Of a stretch of DNA of 64,000 nt, positions 1 to 8,302 are shown one piece after another. The position numbers and the translations under genes are program-made. The notes beneath the pieces were generated by a model, which saw only the letters and a list, made by a program, of their open reading frames with translations, was not told the origin of the DNA and ran no database searches. The stretch's first letter is position 1, and each line of letters begins with the position of its first letter. Source of the DNA: Bacteroidota bacterium (GTDB lineage: Bacteria > Bacteroidota > Bacteroidia > Bacteroidales > UBA10428); NCBI GenBank assembly GCA_016699695.1, contig CP065006.1, positions 2,108,001-2,172,000 of the forward strand. The letters are read 5' to 3'.

Positions 1-724
1 TGATGGGGTGAAGGCTTTCGATGAGCAGGTTGCCGTTTATGGTTAATGCAGCACCCGATGTTTTTATGCGGCTGGCTGCAGCAGCTGCTGGCAGTTCAAG
101 AGTCAGGTGATGGTAAACTATACTTCGGAAAGCTGTGTTGTCGCCAAACCAGCGCACGGTACTTCCTGCGGCGGTGGTGAAGGTTCCGCCCGTAAAAGTT
201 CCAGCAAGGTTTAAGGTACCAGCTCCTGTAATGCTTACAAAGTTTTCATTGACTGCTCCATTGGTGGTGATGTTCCCGTTAATTGTAGCCGATCCTGTGG
301 AAATTATGAGGTTGTTGGTTTCGGTGGCACCAGAGGTGTTCGCAAGAGTCAGGGAACCACAATTTAAAATGCTTGTTCCATCCACTGCAATGGTTTGGCT
401 TACGCCACCAACTGTGGGGTCTGTGCATGTAATGGCGCCGCTTACGTCAAGCTGGCCCCCCGTATTAATTTGCAAGAGGGTGTTGGCGCTGTTAGCCGAA
501 AAGGTAATTGAGGCACAGGAATAATTGCCATTGTCAACAACAACTGTAAATCCCGAACCAATAGTAACTGTATTTCCGGCAACCGGCACACCGTCTGGAT
601 TCCAGTTAGCTGCATCGCCCCAGTTGGTGGTTGCTGCGCCACCGTCCCAGCTTACCTGGCTTGTTGCTATATAGGGTACAAATGAAAATAATACAACCGA
701 GATAAGAAGTAAAGCTTTTTTCAT
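1..724 (-). CDS. Secreted repeat-rich surface protein, N-terminal part (runs off the window)
   Basis: The frame is open from an ATG at 722-724 to the window edge, giving 241 residues without a stop. The N-terminus is a clear signal peptide (MKKALLLISVVLFSF, then a break near ATSQ). The mature part opens with a W-x-G-G/NWGDAANW-type segment and is rich in Gly, Thr, Ser, Asn and Ala, with alternating patterns such as SGAIT, NGNIT and AGTLNLAGTFTGG. This pattern is typical of parallel beta-helix adhesins and filamentous-haemagglutinin-like proteins of Bacteroidota. In this phylum such proteins are often exported by the type IX system and carry a C-terminal sorting domain, but the C-terminus is outside the window, so that is inference. 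Two Cys residues fall in the first repeats. Exact function is unknown. Confidence 0.7.
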   Translation of the reverse strand, partial: MKKALLLISVVLFSFVPYIATSQVSWDGGAATTNWGDAANWNPDGVPVAGNTVTIGSGFTVVVDNGNYSCASITFSANSANTLLQINTGGQLDVSGAITCTDPTVGGVSQTIAVDGTSILNCGSLTLANTSGATETNNLIISTGSATINGNITTNGAVNENFVSITGAGTLNLAGTFTGGTFTTAAGSTVRWFGDNTAFRSIVYHHLTLELPAAAAASRIKTSGAALTINGNLLIESLHPI

Positions 725-944
725 AGAAAGCTATTTTATTTGTTTCACATCAATCTTTTCAGCCATTTTTCTATTACTCATGGCAGCAGTTCTGATAGTC
801 TTTTTAGTATAATAACCTCAGGTTTCTTTAATAAAGAGTTTTTCAAATTCTATTTATATGTTTGCCAACTATTTAAAGTTACAATTATCTCCGAATTTTT
901 GTGACATTTAAATCTAAAAAAGTAGGTGGTATCAGTTGTTCAGA

Positions 945-2549
945 TTAATAAAACCCAAAATTCAATCCTACACTCAAATTGAGCAGGTTTCCTCTGAAAT
1001 AGGGAGCCAGGTATTGGTCGCTGTTACCGGAAGTATTTTGCACTTCTGCCTGGGCAAATGCGAAAAAGTCGTTCATCAGCTGGGTACTCAGGCGAATACC
1101 CAACAACTGTTGCTGCCATTCTACACTTTCCATATAGGGCACACCAAGCACTTCTCCTGCTTCGCGAATGTAGGGGTAATCGGGTCCTTTCTGGTGGAGC
1201 ACAAACCATGCTTTTGCCTGTAACCGGGCAGAGAATTTATAGTCGGAGGAAAGGTAGATTCCCCGCGCATTGTCGTTTAAATAGTGCCCCATGTTGTACC
1301 AGTTCGAATTATAGAGTGTGGTTGTAACATCGTTTTTATAGGTAAGCGGATTGGTGCGGGTGTATTCGGCCGTAAAAACCGTGTTGGGCAAGAGGTTGGT
1401 AAGCCGGAAACCACCCTGCATGCTCCAGTGGTTGGCATGCGTTTCGGAGTCAAAGACCGAACCGAACGACAATACATCGACAAACATGGTGTAATATAAA
1501 TGCAATTTTGGAACCATACGAAAACTGATATCGAAGAACATCTGCGAGTTCTGACCTGCTTCGTTGGTATTGCCGTTATAGCTGTGGTCGACCGATTTGT
1601 AAAAAAACACCGGTATCAGGTAGGCAGGGTGAACGCCTATGTCGGAGTAAATCACCGAATTACCTAGGCTAAAATTAATTTTTTGCCAGGGCTTAAAGGT
1701 AAACAGGTTGGCAGCCATGTATTTCCCATGAAACACATCGCGCTGCACCCCGTTGTAGTTGTAACTGCGCGAACTGTCTACCACTTCCGATACCAGCCAG
1801 CCATGAATGTAATTAAACTCAAACCATTTTGCAGGGTAAAGGTGCAGTTTCAGGTGGGCAAAAGAAGGTGCCTTTGTAGAAATGATATTCGGATAATTGT
1901 AACTGGTTCCCCATTCCATACGGTCTTTAACCAGACCTACCGTGCCCCATTTCCAACTCAGCGTAATTCCTCCGCGCATTTCGCTGTAATCGCCACTACG
2001 GTATTTGCCACCCGGCCGGGTAGTTATCATGCCGGTATCAGAAATAACCAGCTTTTCCGTGTTGTCGCGCAAACTGGCATAGACCCCCAGGGTTTTTCCT
2101 GCATAGGCAAATACCTCTCCGCCATACCATCGGTGATAGTTAAAGCCGTTTTCGTTGTTCCAGAATTGGGCGCCAAGAATTCCGTTCAGACTGAAAGTAA
2201 AAACAGAATCGTTGTAATAAAGCACATCGAATCGCTTGTGCTCAAATTTGCCGCCATAAACTTCCTTGCCAAAATCGCGCAGGTAGAAGTGCAATTCTTT
2301 TATTTGCCTCGTATTTAGCTGGCTGGTATGCTTTTCGGCTTCCTGTAGTTTTTCTGCTATGAAGCGCCGCGAATAGGGTTTTACAACCGTACTGGTTTGA
2401 ATTATTCCTTCGTTGCTAAGCTCATCGAGGAATTCATATATCGCCCTGTTGCTTGCATCGTGGTATACGGTCTGGCTTTGCACAGGCAGGACCACAAGTA
2501 TGAAAAACGTAATTAAGAATATAGCAGCACAGGGGATTCTTTTTTTCAT
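945..2549 (-). CDS. Capsule assembly Wzi-family outer membrane protein
   Basis: The 534-residue protein starts with a signal peptide (MKKRIPCAAIFLITFFILVV, then QSQT). A short helical domain (about residues 30-105, with IYEFLDELSNEGII and FIAEKLQEAE) precedes a long stretch of alternating aromatic/polar beta strands that ends in a C-terminal aromatic (LNLSVGLNFGFY), as expected of an outer membrane beta-barrel. This architecture matches the Bacteroidota capsule assembly Wzi family. In E. coli Wzi is an outer membrane lectin that helps hold capsular polysaccharide on the surface. The gene begins 13 bases after the sugar transferase gene, so the two are probably co-transcribed, which supports a capsule or exopolysaccharide role. 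The polymer bound is not known. Confidence 0.75.
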   Translation of the reverse strand: MKKRIPCAAIFLITFFILVVLPVQSQTVYHDASNRAIYEFLDELSNEGIIQTSTVVKPYSRRFIAEKLQEAEKHTSQLNTRQIKELHFYLRDFGKEVYGGKFEHKRFDVLYYNDSVFTFSLNGILGAQFWNNENGFNYHRWYGGEVFAYAGKTLGVYASLRDNTEKLVISDTGMITTRPGGKYRSGDYSEMRGGITLSWKWGTVGLVKDRMEWGTSYNYPNIISTKAPSFAHLKLHLYPAKWFEFNYIHGWLVSEVVDSSRSYNYNGVQRDVFHGKYMAANLFTFKPWQKINFSLGNSVIYSDIGVHPAYLIPVFFYKSVDHSYNGNTNEAGQNSQMFFDISFRMVPKLHLYYTMFVDVLSFGSVFDSETHANHWSMQGGFRLTNLLPNTVFTAEYTRTNPLTYKNDVTTTLYNSNWYNMGHYLNDNARGIYLSSDYKFSARLQAKAWFVLHQKGPDYPYIREAGEVLGVPYMESVEWQQQLLGIRLSTQLMNDFFAFAQAEVQNTSGNSDQYLAPYFRGNLLNLSVGLNFGFY

Positions 2550-2562
2550 ACTTCAATTGTAA

Positions 2563-4107
2563 CTATGCGCTTCTGGCATGTTTAAAGAGGATATTATAAA
2601 GTGCTCTGAAAAAATAACTCAGATCGGTACGCAGAGGGTGTTTATCGTACAAATCGAAATATTTTTTCTCCGAGGCAGTAATTTCTTCCAGGGTTTTTGG
2701 GTTATCGACATAAAATGGAGGGATTAATCCGGGGCGGTATTTTATCCTTCTCTCACGATGTTCTTCGCTGTAAAGTTTAAAATAATGTTCACTTAATGGG
2801 CGCACCCCAACAATTTTTAATTCGCCCTTTACCACATTCAACAACATGGGCAGTTCATCAAGCCAAAGTGCCCTGAAAAATCGACCAAGAGTCGAGACCC
2901 TGAAGTCTGATTTAAACTTTCCACCCTCATTCAACCCTTCCTTTTTGTAGACATATTCCTGAATAAATTCTGAATAGGGGTGCATGGTACGAATTTTATA
3001 CACTTCGATAATTTTTCCTTTTTTACCTACGCGCTTAAGTTTAATCAGAGGCCCATAAGTAGGCTGAACCGGATAAAGGGGTTTTTTGGTTTTTATAGCT
3101 GCAAACAAAGTTATTTCTCGGGTTTCAAGCTCTTCAATGAGTTCGAATCCACAGCTGTATAACCGGCCAAATGCCTCAGCTTTGGTGAGCACGCGGTTAT
3201 TGCCCCGGGTAAGGATAAAATATATCTGTTTGGTTAACATAAACTTAGGAAATACCCTTTTTATCAGATAATCGAAACTGTAATAAATGTAGTTGATTAC
3301 GGGGGGGAATTTCTTGAGTATCCGTCGTTTTCGTTGATTCTTTTCTTCGAAATAGTCGATAAAAATGCCGCCTTTTGGTAGTTGGTGATTGACTGCTTCG
3401 AAAAATTTGTTGATATACCGAAAGTCATTTACCCGTTCGAGGTTTACAAAAGCATTCATGCCAGGGGCATTCATAAGCTGAATAGTGCGGTAGGTAATGG
3501 TGCTTAATACCAGGGTTGAATTTTCTTTAATCGGAGCGTAGGTTTCTACGAAAGCAAGGCCTTCTTTTCCGAGACTTTCCAAAATCGCCTGACTTCGCTG
3601 ATGGGCAATTCCTTCAGGTAGTGTAATGTCCAGGGTCGATGCTCCTTCGCGGAATAGTTTACTGTGCTCTTTGTTTTTAAAGGCCTTATAATGTTTTCTG
3701 TAAACCGGAGGTTCGGTCGAACTAGCATTTTTAAATGAATAATAGATGGCAGTAAGCAAAAGTTCGGCAAGGCTAAGAGTGAACAGTGTGCCAAACACCA
3801 CAAAACGCGAAAAATAGTCGACTCTGAAAAGGTACATTAAGGTAGATATGATACCTAAAACAATCAGGCTGGTAATTGCAATGCGAAAGGAGCTTATCCA
3901 AATATTTCTTCGCTGATTACCAGGAGAAATGTATTTCTTGCTAACAAATGATACAAGAATCCAGATAAGCATAAACAAAAGCAGAGACTCTTGATAGCGT
4001 TCCAGAATGCCTGTCAGTGATCGATCGTTAATCTCAATAACGAAAAGCAAGGACAGGCACAGTAGAATAAGGTCGCCCAGAAATATAAAAATGGTTTTTA
4101 CTTTCAA
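2563..4107 (-). CDS. Membrane sugar transferase initiating polysaccharide synthesis (WcaJ/polyprenyl-phosphate glycosylphosphotransferase type)
   Basis: The last ~190 of 514 residues form a bacterial sugar transferase domain: KRVGKKGKIIEVYKIRTM, a DFRVSTLGRFFRALWLDELP segment, NVVKGELKIVGVRPL and YRPGLIPPF, all hallmarks of the family that moves a sugar-1-phosphate from a nucleotide sugar to undecaprenyl phosphate. The N-terminal ~130 residues hold about four hydrophobic segments (near residues 5-25, 40-60, 75-92, 100-120), and a soluble middle region separates the two parts. The start is TTG at 4107; the next Met lies inside the second membrane segment, so TTG is preferred. It sits downstream of the adenylylsulfate kinase gene and just upstream of the Wzi-like gene. 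The sugar donor cannot be read from sequence. Confidence 0.82.
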   Translation of the reverse strand: MKVKTIFIFLGDLILLCLSLLFVIEINDRSLTGILERYQESLLLFMLIWILVSFVSKKYISPGNQRRNIWISSFRIAITSLIVLGIISTLMYLFRVDYFSRFVVFGTLFTLSLAELLLTAIYYSFKNASSTEPPVYRKHYKAFKNKEHSKLFREGASTLDITLPEGIAHQRSQAILESLGKEGLAFVETYAPIKENSTLVLSTITYRTIQLMNAPGMNAFVNLERVNDFRYINKFFEAVNHQLPKGGIFIDYFEEKNQRKRRILKKFPPVINYIYYSFDYLIKRVFPKFMLTKQIYFILTRGNNRVLTKAEAFGRLYSCGFELIEELETREITLFAAIKTKKPLYPVQPTYGPLIKLKRVGKKGKIIEVYKIRTMHPYSEFIQEYVYKKEGLNEGGKFKSDFRVSTLGRFFRALWLDELPMLLNVVKGELKIVGVRPLSEHYFKLYSEEHRERRIKYRPGLIPPFYVDNPKTLEEITASEKKYFDLYDKHPLRTDLSYFFRALYNILFKHARSA

Positions 4108-4247
4108 ACTTATTGGGAGTTTACTGACACAGCAATTGCATTTGTTTACGCGCTTTTCTAGTTTGAAGTTAATATTTTTTCGAAGAGCGTAAAAATCGAA
4201 GGTGTTAAATAATTGGGCACAATGGTTCAGCCTTTTACAATGAATGC

Positions 4248-4784
4248 CTAATCGAACAGTATTTTTTCTAATTCATCGAGGCACTTATCCACAGTTTTAT
4301 GGCTTGTATCGATGCTGAGCAAGGGGTTCAGCGGTGGTTCGTAGAGAGAATCAATACCAGTGAAGTTACTTATCTCTCCAGCACGGGCCTTTTTGTATAA
4401 TCCCTTTCGGTCTCTTTTCTCGCATACTTCAAGAGGAGTACACAAGTAGATCTCGATGTAATTTTCCGAACCTATAATTTCGCGTGCCATGGATCGGATT
4501 TCGATAGTAGGAGAAATAAAAGCTGCGATCACCGTTTTTCCTTCTTTGCGCAATCGGCTCGCCTCCCGGGCTACCCTTCGGATGTTTTCGCAGCGATCTT
4601 CTATGCTGTATCCAAGATCGCTGCATAGGGTTTTTCTTACTTCATCGCCATCGAGCAAGATCCAGGCAATGCCAATGCTCTCCAAACGTGCACCAAAGCC
4701 TTTTGCCAGAGTGGTTTTGCCTGCCCCGGATAGACCTGTCAGCCAGATTACTTTTGCAGGTTTTTGTTTGATCGGAAAATGCAT
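4248..4784 (-). CDS. cysC: Adenylylsulfate kinase (APS kinase)
   Basis: The 178-residue protein carries the P-loop GLSGAGKT at residues 17-24, the DGD-x-VR segment (LLDGDEVRKTLC), the ENIRRVAREASRLRKEGKTV helix, the AAFISP motif and the C-terminal GLYKKARAGEISNFTGID signature, all typical of APS kinase, which phosphorylates adenylylsulfate to PAPS in the cytoplasm. Length is slightly below the ~200 usual for CysC. No sulfurylase genes (cysD/cysN) or PAPS reductase are next to it. Instead it precedes, on the same strand and 140 bases upstream, a sugar transferase and a Wzi-like capsule gene. PAPS for sulfation of a polysaccharide is therefore a reasonable guess, but no sulfotransferase is visible here. 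Confidence 0.87.
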   Translation of the reverse strand: MHFPIKQKPAKVIWLTGLSGAGKTTLAKGFGARLESIGIAWILLDGDEVRKTLCSDLGYSIEDRCENIRRVAREASRLRKEGKTVIAAFISPTIEIRSMAREIIGSENYIEIYLCTPLEVCEKRDRKGLYKKARAGEISNFTGIDSLYEPPLNPLLSIDTSHKTVDKCLDELEKILFD

Positions 4785-4916
4785 ACGTGCTGTTGGTGAA
4801 TAAGTAATTTTGTTGAAAGGTAGATGCTTGTGTAACTTTTTGTATTATTGGTCAGTAAAACAAGCCAAAATATCAAAAAATACCAAATACTTTCTGCCAA
4901 TAAAAAATAAAATTTC

Positions 4917-6923
4917 ATGGATGTACGTAAACTACTGCTATTATTTATGACTGCAAGTCTCATTTTTGGATTAAATTCTTGCCAGAACGAATTAAACTCT
5001 TCTGACGATGCCTATGCCGATTATCCTGTTTACAAACAAAACGATTTGTGGCCAGAGTATTCTCCGCGTAAAACCGTTTTGAAAATTTGGGCCCCTAAAG
5101 CAGAAAAGGTTAGAGTGAATATTTACGAAAAGGGATATGGTGAAAACATGATTGAATCTCACCTCATGGCACCCTACCGGAAGGGAAGCTGGATAATTAC
5201 TCTCGAGGGCGACTACCTTGGTAAGTACTATACTTTCCAGACTCAATACGATGGAAAAATGCTCGACCATACCCCCGGCATTTACGCTACTGCAGTGGGT
5301 GTAAATGGAAAGAGGGCTATGGTTGTTGATCTGAAGCAAACCAACCCGGATGGATGGGATAGCTATGAACGACCTGCTTTTCAAACACCCAATGACATTG
5401 TACTCTATGAGTTGCATGTGCGCGATATGACTTCTCATCCCAGCTCTGGAAGCAGTTTTCCAGGGAAATATACCGGACTTACCAGGCAGGGTACCAAAAA
5501 TCCACAGGGCAAGGCTACAGGGATTGATCACATGAAAGAACTTGGCATTACTCATGTGCACTTGCTCCCGGTGTTTGACTACCGTACCGTCGACGAAACA
5601 CAGCTCAACCGGCCACAGTTTAACTGGGGATACGACCCTGTGAATTTCAATGTGCCAGAGGGTTCCTATGCAACAAATCCCTTCGAGGCTGAGGTCCGCA
5701 TCCGCGAATTCAAGGAAATGGTTATGGCATTTCACACAAATGGTATTCGGGTAATCATGGATGTGGTGTATAACCATACCCACAATGAAGGTAATTCCAA
5801 TTTCGACCTCGAAGTTCCGGGTTATTATTACCGCACTACAGCCGATGGAAAGCTATCCGATGCCTCTGGTTGTGGTAACGAAACTGCTTCAGAACGTGCC
5901 ATGATGCGCAAGTATATTATTGAATCATGCAAATACTGGGCTACGGAATACCATATCGATGGATTCAGGATCGACCTGATGGGTATACACGATATCGAAA
6001 CTATTAATCAGTTGAGGGCTGACCTTACCGAAATGGACCCCAATATTTTTATTTATGGCGAAGGATGGACAGCGGGCTCCAGTCCCCTTCCTGATAGTCT
6101 CAGGGCTTTGAAAAAGAACATGTTGCATATGCCTGGCGTTGCTGCTTTTAGCGACGATATCCGAGATGGAGTAAAGGGCCATGTGTTTAACCTCAAAAGC
6201 AAGGGTTTTGTGAGTGGTGATACTACTCTGGCAGAAACTGTAAAATTTGGTGTAGTGGCATCAACCGACCATCCACAGATAGATTACACAAAAATTATGT
6301 ATTCAAAAGCGGCGTGGGCTTCAGAGCCGGCCCAATCGATCGGATACGTATCAAGTCACGATAACAACACTCTATTCGATAAGCTTACCTTAGCCTGCCC
6401 CGATGCCAGCCTGGCAGATATCAAACGCATGCACAAATTGGCCAATGCCATTGTACTTACCTCGCAAAATGTACCTTTTCTGCATGCCGGGGTTGAATTG
6501 ATGCGCACCAAAAAAGGGATTGAAAATTCTTACAATCAGCCCGACTCAGTGAACCAGATTAACTGGAACTGGAAAACCGAAAATGAAGATATTTTTTCCT
6601 ATTACAAAAGCCTCATTGAACTTCGCAAGGCTCATCCTGCATTTCGCATGCATACACGCGACCAGATTGTCAAACACCTTCGTTTCATTGAAACACAATC
6701 GAACTCTGTGGTAGCTTTTAGTATAAACGATTACGCCAATGGCGACAGCTGGAAGAATATCTTTGTCGTTTACAATGCTTTGCCCGGTGAGTATAAACTA
6801 CAGCTTCCTTCCGGTAACTGGTCGGTTATTGCCAAGGGCCAATGGATTGTACCTGAGGGCATTGAGCAGGTGACGGACAGTGTGCAGGTACCTGCCATCT
6901 CCATGATGGTACTCTTTCAGTAA
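4917..6923 (+). CDS. pulA: Type I pullulanase lipoprotein (GH13)
   Basis: The 668-residue protein has a lipoprotein signal (FGLNSC, Cys at residue 22), an N-terminal CBM48-like domain (about 40-130: LKIWAPKAEKVRVNIYEKGY) and a GH13 catalytic barrel. The pullulanase signature FNWGYDP-x-NF-x-VPEGSY is present. Conserved blocks are VIMDVVYNHTHN, GFRIDLMGIHD with nucleophile D353, IYGEGW with acid/base E382, and SSHDNNT with D482. It should cleave alpha-1,6 links in pullulan, glycogen or branched starch, tethered to the envelope. No SusC/SusD genes are near, so it is not in an obvious starch-utilisation locus. The gene is divergent from cysC and is followed by a strong hairpin. Confidence 0.92.
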   Translation: MDVRKLLLLFMTASLIFGLNSCQNELNSSDDAYADYPVYKQNDLWPEYSPRKTVLKIWAPKAEKVRVNIYEKGYGENMIESHLMAPYRKGSWIITLEGDYLGKYYTFQTQYDGKMLDHTPGIYATAVGVNGKRAMVVDLKQTNPDGWDSYERPAFQTPNDIVLYELHVRDMTSHPSSGSSFPGKYTGLTRQGTKNPQGKATGIDHMKELGITHVHLLPVFDYRTVDETQLNRPQFNWGYDPVNFNVPEGSYATNPFEAEVRIREFKEMVMAFHTNGIRVIMDVVYNHTHNEGNSNFDLEVPGYYYRTTADGKLSDASGCGNETASERAMMRKYIIESCKYWATEYHIDGFRIDLMGIHDIETINQLRADLTEMDPNIFIYGEGWTAGSSPLPDSLRALKKNMLHMPGVAAFSDDIRDGVKGHVFNLKSKGFVSGDTTLAETVKFGVVASTDHPQIDYTKIMYSKAAWASEPAQSIGYVSSHDNNTLFDKLTLACPDASLADIKRMHKLANAIVLTSQNVPFLHAGVELMRTKKGIENSYNQPDSVNQINWNWKTENEDIFSYYKSLIELRKAHPAFRMHTRDQIVKHLRFIETQSNSVVAFSINDYANGDSWKNIFVVYNALPGEYKLQLPSGNWSVIAKGQWIVPEGIEQVTDSVQVPAISMMVLFQ

Positions 6924-6932
6924 TAAAAAGCG

Positions 6933-6973
6933 AAAGTCCCGGTCTGCATCAATTTGTATGCAGCCGGGACTTT
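6933..6973 (+). terminator. Hairpin terminator after pullulanase gene
   Basis: A 10-bp stem (AAAGTCCCGG at 6933-6942 with CCGGGACTTT at 6964-6973) is extended inward by CTGCAT/ATGCAG with a one-base bulge, closing an 8-base loop. It begins about 10 bases after the pullulanase stop. The following U-tract is short (TTTGTCTG), so termination strength is inferred mainly from the stem. Confidence 0.75.
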
Positions 6974-7135
6974 GTCTGAAAACTGAACCGATCAAACGGT
7001 TCAAGCCAAAACCCAAACCTCAAACCATTTTTTTTATTTTTTGCTTTTTGTTATTTTTAATGACAAGATTTGCTTTAGGGAGTTGCTTTGATCTGTTTTG
7101 AATTGGTTTTTTAATAAATAATTAACCCATCGAAT

Positions 7136-7567
7136 ATGAAACTTGACTTTTATCCTGCCTCGATTTATCAAGCCCATGAAGTATTTATCGATAACGAAAA
7201 TGTAACAGCCATTTATTATTTCGACCAAAAGTTAGCACATTTTGTGTGGAAGCAGCCTGCAAAAGGAGATGCATACAGGAATCCTTTTCTTGAAGCACTG
7301 GAATACCAAAAGACGCATCCGACACATTATTTTGTATCTGATATAAGGCAACAAGGTGTAATCAATCCTGAGGATAGAAAATGGTTCGAAACAGATGCTG
7401 TTCCAAAAGCCATTGCCGGAGGTGTAAAAAAAGCAGGTGTAATATTTGAGGGTAATGTGTTTAAATTATACTATATTAATATTTTGCTTAAGAATTTCGG
7501 AAAACACGGGGTACCCATGAAGTTCTTTAATTCACCCGAAGAGGCTGCTAAATGGTTTGTGGCATAA
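7136..7567 (+). CDS. Hypothetical protein, possible SpoIIAA/STAS-like fold
   Basis: This 143-residue soluble protein has no signal peptide or membrane segment. I do not recognise a characterised family with certainty. The pattern, an N-terminal beta region (TAIYYFDQKLAHFVWKQP), a helix (YRNPFLEALEYQKTH), YFVSDIRQQGVINPEDRKWFETD and a C-terminal NSPEEAAKWFV helix, resembles short Bacteroidota proteins with SpoIIAA-like (STAS-type) folds, where a final 'D/SPEEALKWL' helix is common. It stands alone, with a hairpin terminator on each side (6933-6973 and 7601-7634), so it is probably a single-gene transcript. Start ATG 7136 is the only good candidate. Confidence 0.7.
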   Translation: MKLDFYPASIYQAHEVFIDNENVTAIYYFDQKLAHFVWKQPAKGDAYRNPFLEALEYQKTHPTHYFVSDIRQQGVINPEDRKWFETDAVPKAIAGGVKKAGVIFEGNVFKLYYINILLKNFGKHGVPMKFFNSPEEAAKWFVA

Positions 7568-7600
7568 AATGATAAAAATTCTTTTTCTGAAAAAAATAAA

Positions 7601-7634
7601 GCCACCAGCAATTAAGCTGGTGGCTCCCCTTTTG
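7601..7634 (+). terminator. Intrinsic terminator after the 143-residue hypothetical gene
   Basis: A perfect 9-bp stem GCCACCAGC (7601-7609) / GCTGGTGGC (7616-7624) encloses the 6-base loop AATTAA and is followed by TCCCCTTTTG. It lies 34 bases after the stop at 7567. Confidence 0.8.
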
Positions 7635-7989
7635 CCATGAAATCAAAACAATGAAAACTACAAGTTGCTTCTTTTTATCATTCTATTTTTTTTCGAAATG
7701 AATGAGTGATTATATTGTATAAATATACAGTCTGCTTGCAAACATATAAATTAATTTTCATCCGGCAAAGCAAACTGCAAGCTTTTTTTCAGCACAAAAT
7801 CAAAAAACATTGCTGTAGAAACTAAACAGAATGTTAAACCAGAAAAAAATCATATTTTTTATATTTCAATCATGTTTTGCCATTAAAAAAAAGTTATACA
7901 TTTAGTGCCGTGATGTGGAAGCACTGACAGGGTCAGATAATTCACTGAAGAAGAATAATATCTAGGAACATTCAATTTGTTGTAGAAAC
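7635..7989. other. AT-rich intergenic stretch
   Basis: Between the terminator at 7601-7634 and the next gene there are about 355 bases with no credible coding frame on either strand and no RNA gene that I can recognise. The region is very AT-rich with several A and T runs. The only signal supported is a promoter-like pair at 7875-7904 that would drive the downstream genes on the plus strand. Confidence 0.6.
7875..7904 (+). promoter_or_regulatory. Bacteroidota-type promoter for the 7990-9671 gene group
   Basis: TTTTG at 7875-7879 (-33 element) and TACATTTA at 7897-7904 (-7 element, 7 of 8 to TAnnTTTG) are separated by 17 bases. The inferred transcript start near 7911 leaves a leader of about 80 bases before the GTG at 7990. 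Confidence 0.45.
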
Positions 7990-8280
7990 GTGGCTAAGCA
8001 AAAAATTATCAAGAAATTCGAGACACTGGCACCTGAGTTAATCAAGCTGGTTCAGGAAACCTACCCCGATGGGTACGATGAAAAACTAATTTCCTTTCTT
8101 TCTCCCAAAGGTGAGTTGGAGTTTGCCTTACCCCTCGAAACAGAGGAGATATCTTATTTAATAAAAATGCCAAAGAACCATCTTCCAGCCCCAGAGGAAG
8201 AGGAAGAAGAAACCCCAGCCGAAAATCTGGACGATTTTGATGGACTGGAGGCAGCGGAAGACATTGCCGACGAGGATTAG
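7990..8280 (+). CDS. Small acidic hypothetical protein
   Basis: The 96-residue protein starts with GTG (AKQKIIKKFETLAPELI) and has two parts. Residues 1-62 look like a small folded domain (helix KFETLAPELIKLVQETYP, then SPKGELEFALPLE and a SYLIKMP strand). Residues 63-96 are a very acidic tail with a run of Glu followed by Asp-rich sequence, probably unstructured. I do not recognise a named family, though small proteins of this kind occur in Bacteroidota. It is 22 bases upstream of the cyclase-family gene, in the same direction, so an operon is likely. Function is unknown; the acidic tail could bind a basic partner, which is a guess. Confidence 0.7.
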   Translation: MAKQKIIKKFETLAPELIKLVQETYPDGYDEKLISFLSPKGELEFALPLETEEISYLIKMPKNHLPAPEEEEEETPAENLDDFDGLEAAEDIADED

Positions 8281-8302
8281 CATTAAACTTTAATCCCTGC
8301 AG

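Noticed and set aside
135..524. Open frame on the plus strand over the secreted protein gene
   Set aside because: It is the shadow of the repeat-rich minus-strand gene; composition is Val/Pro-rich with no family resemblance or start context.
1683..2318. 211-codon open frame antisense to the Wzi-like gene
   Set aside because: Lies wholly inside a well-supported gene, and shows no domain, signal or codon pattern of its own.
4105..4112. TAAGTTTG (minus strand), a full -7 box match
   Set aside because: It overlaps the start codon of the sugar transferase gene, so a promoter for that gene is implausible; probably chance.
4992..5783. 263-codon open frame antisense to the pullulanase gene
   Set aside because: Complete overlap with the conserved GH13 region; sequence is Cys/His-rich noise without a recognisable motif.
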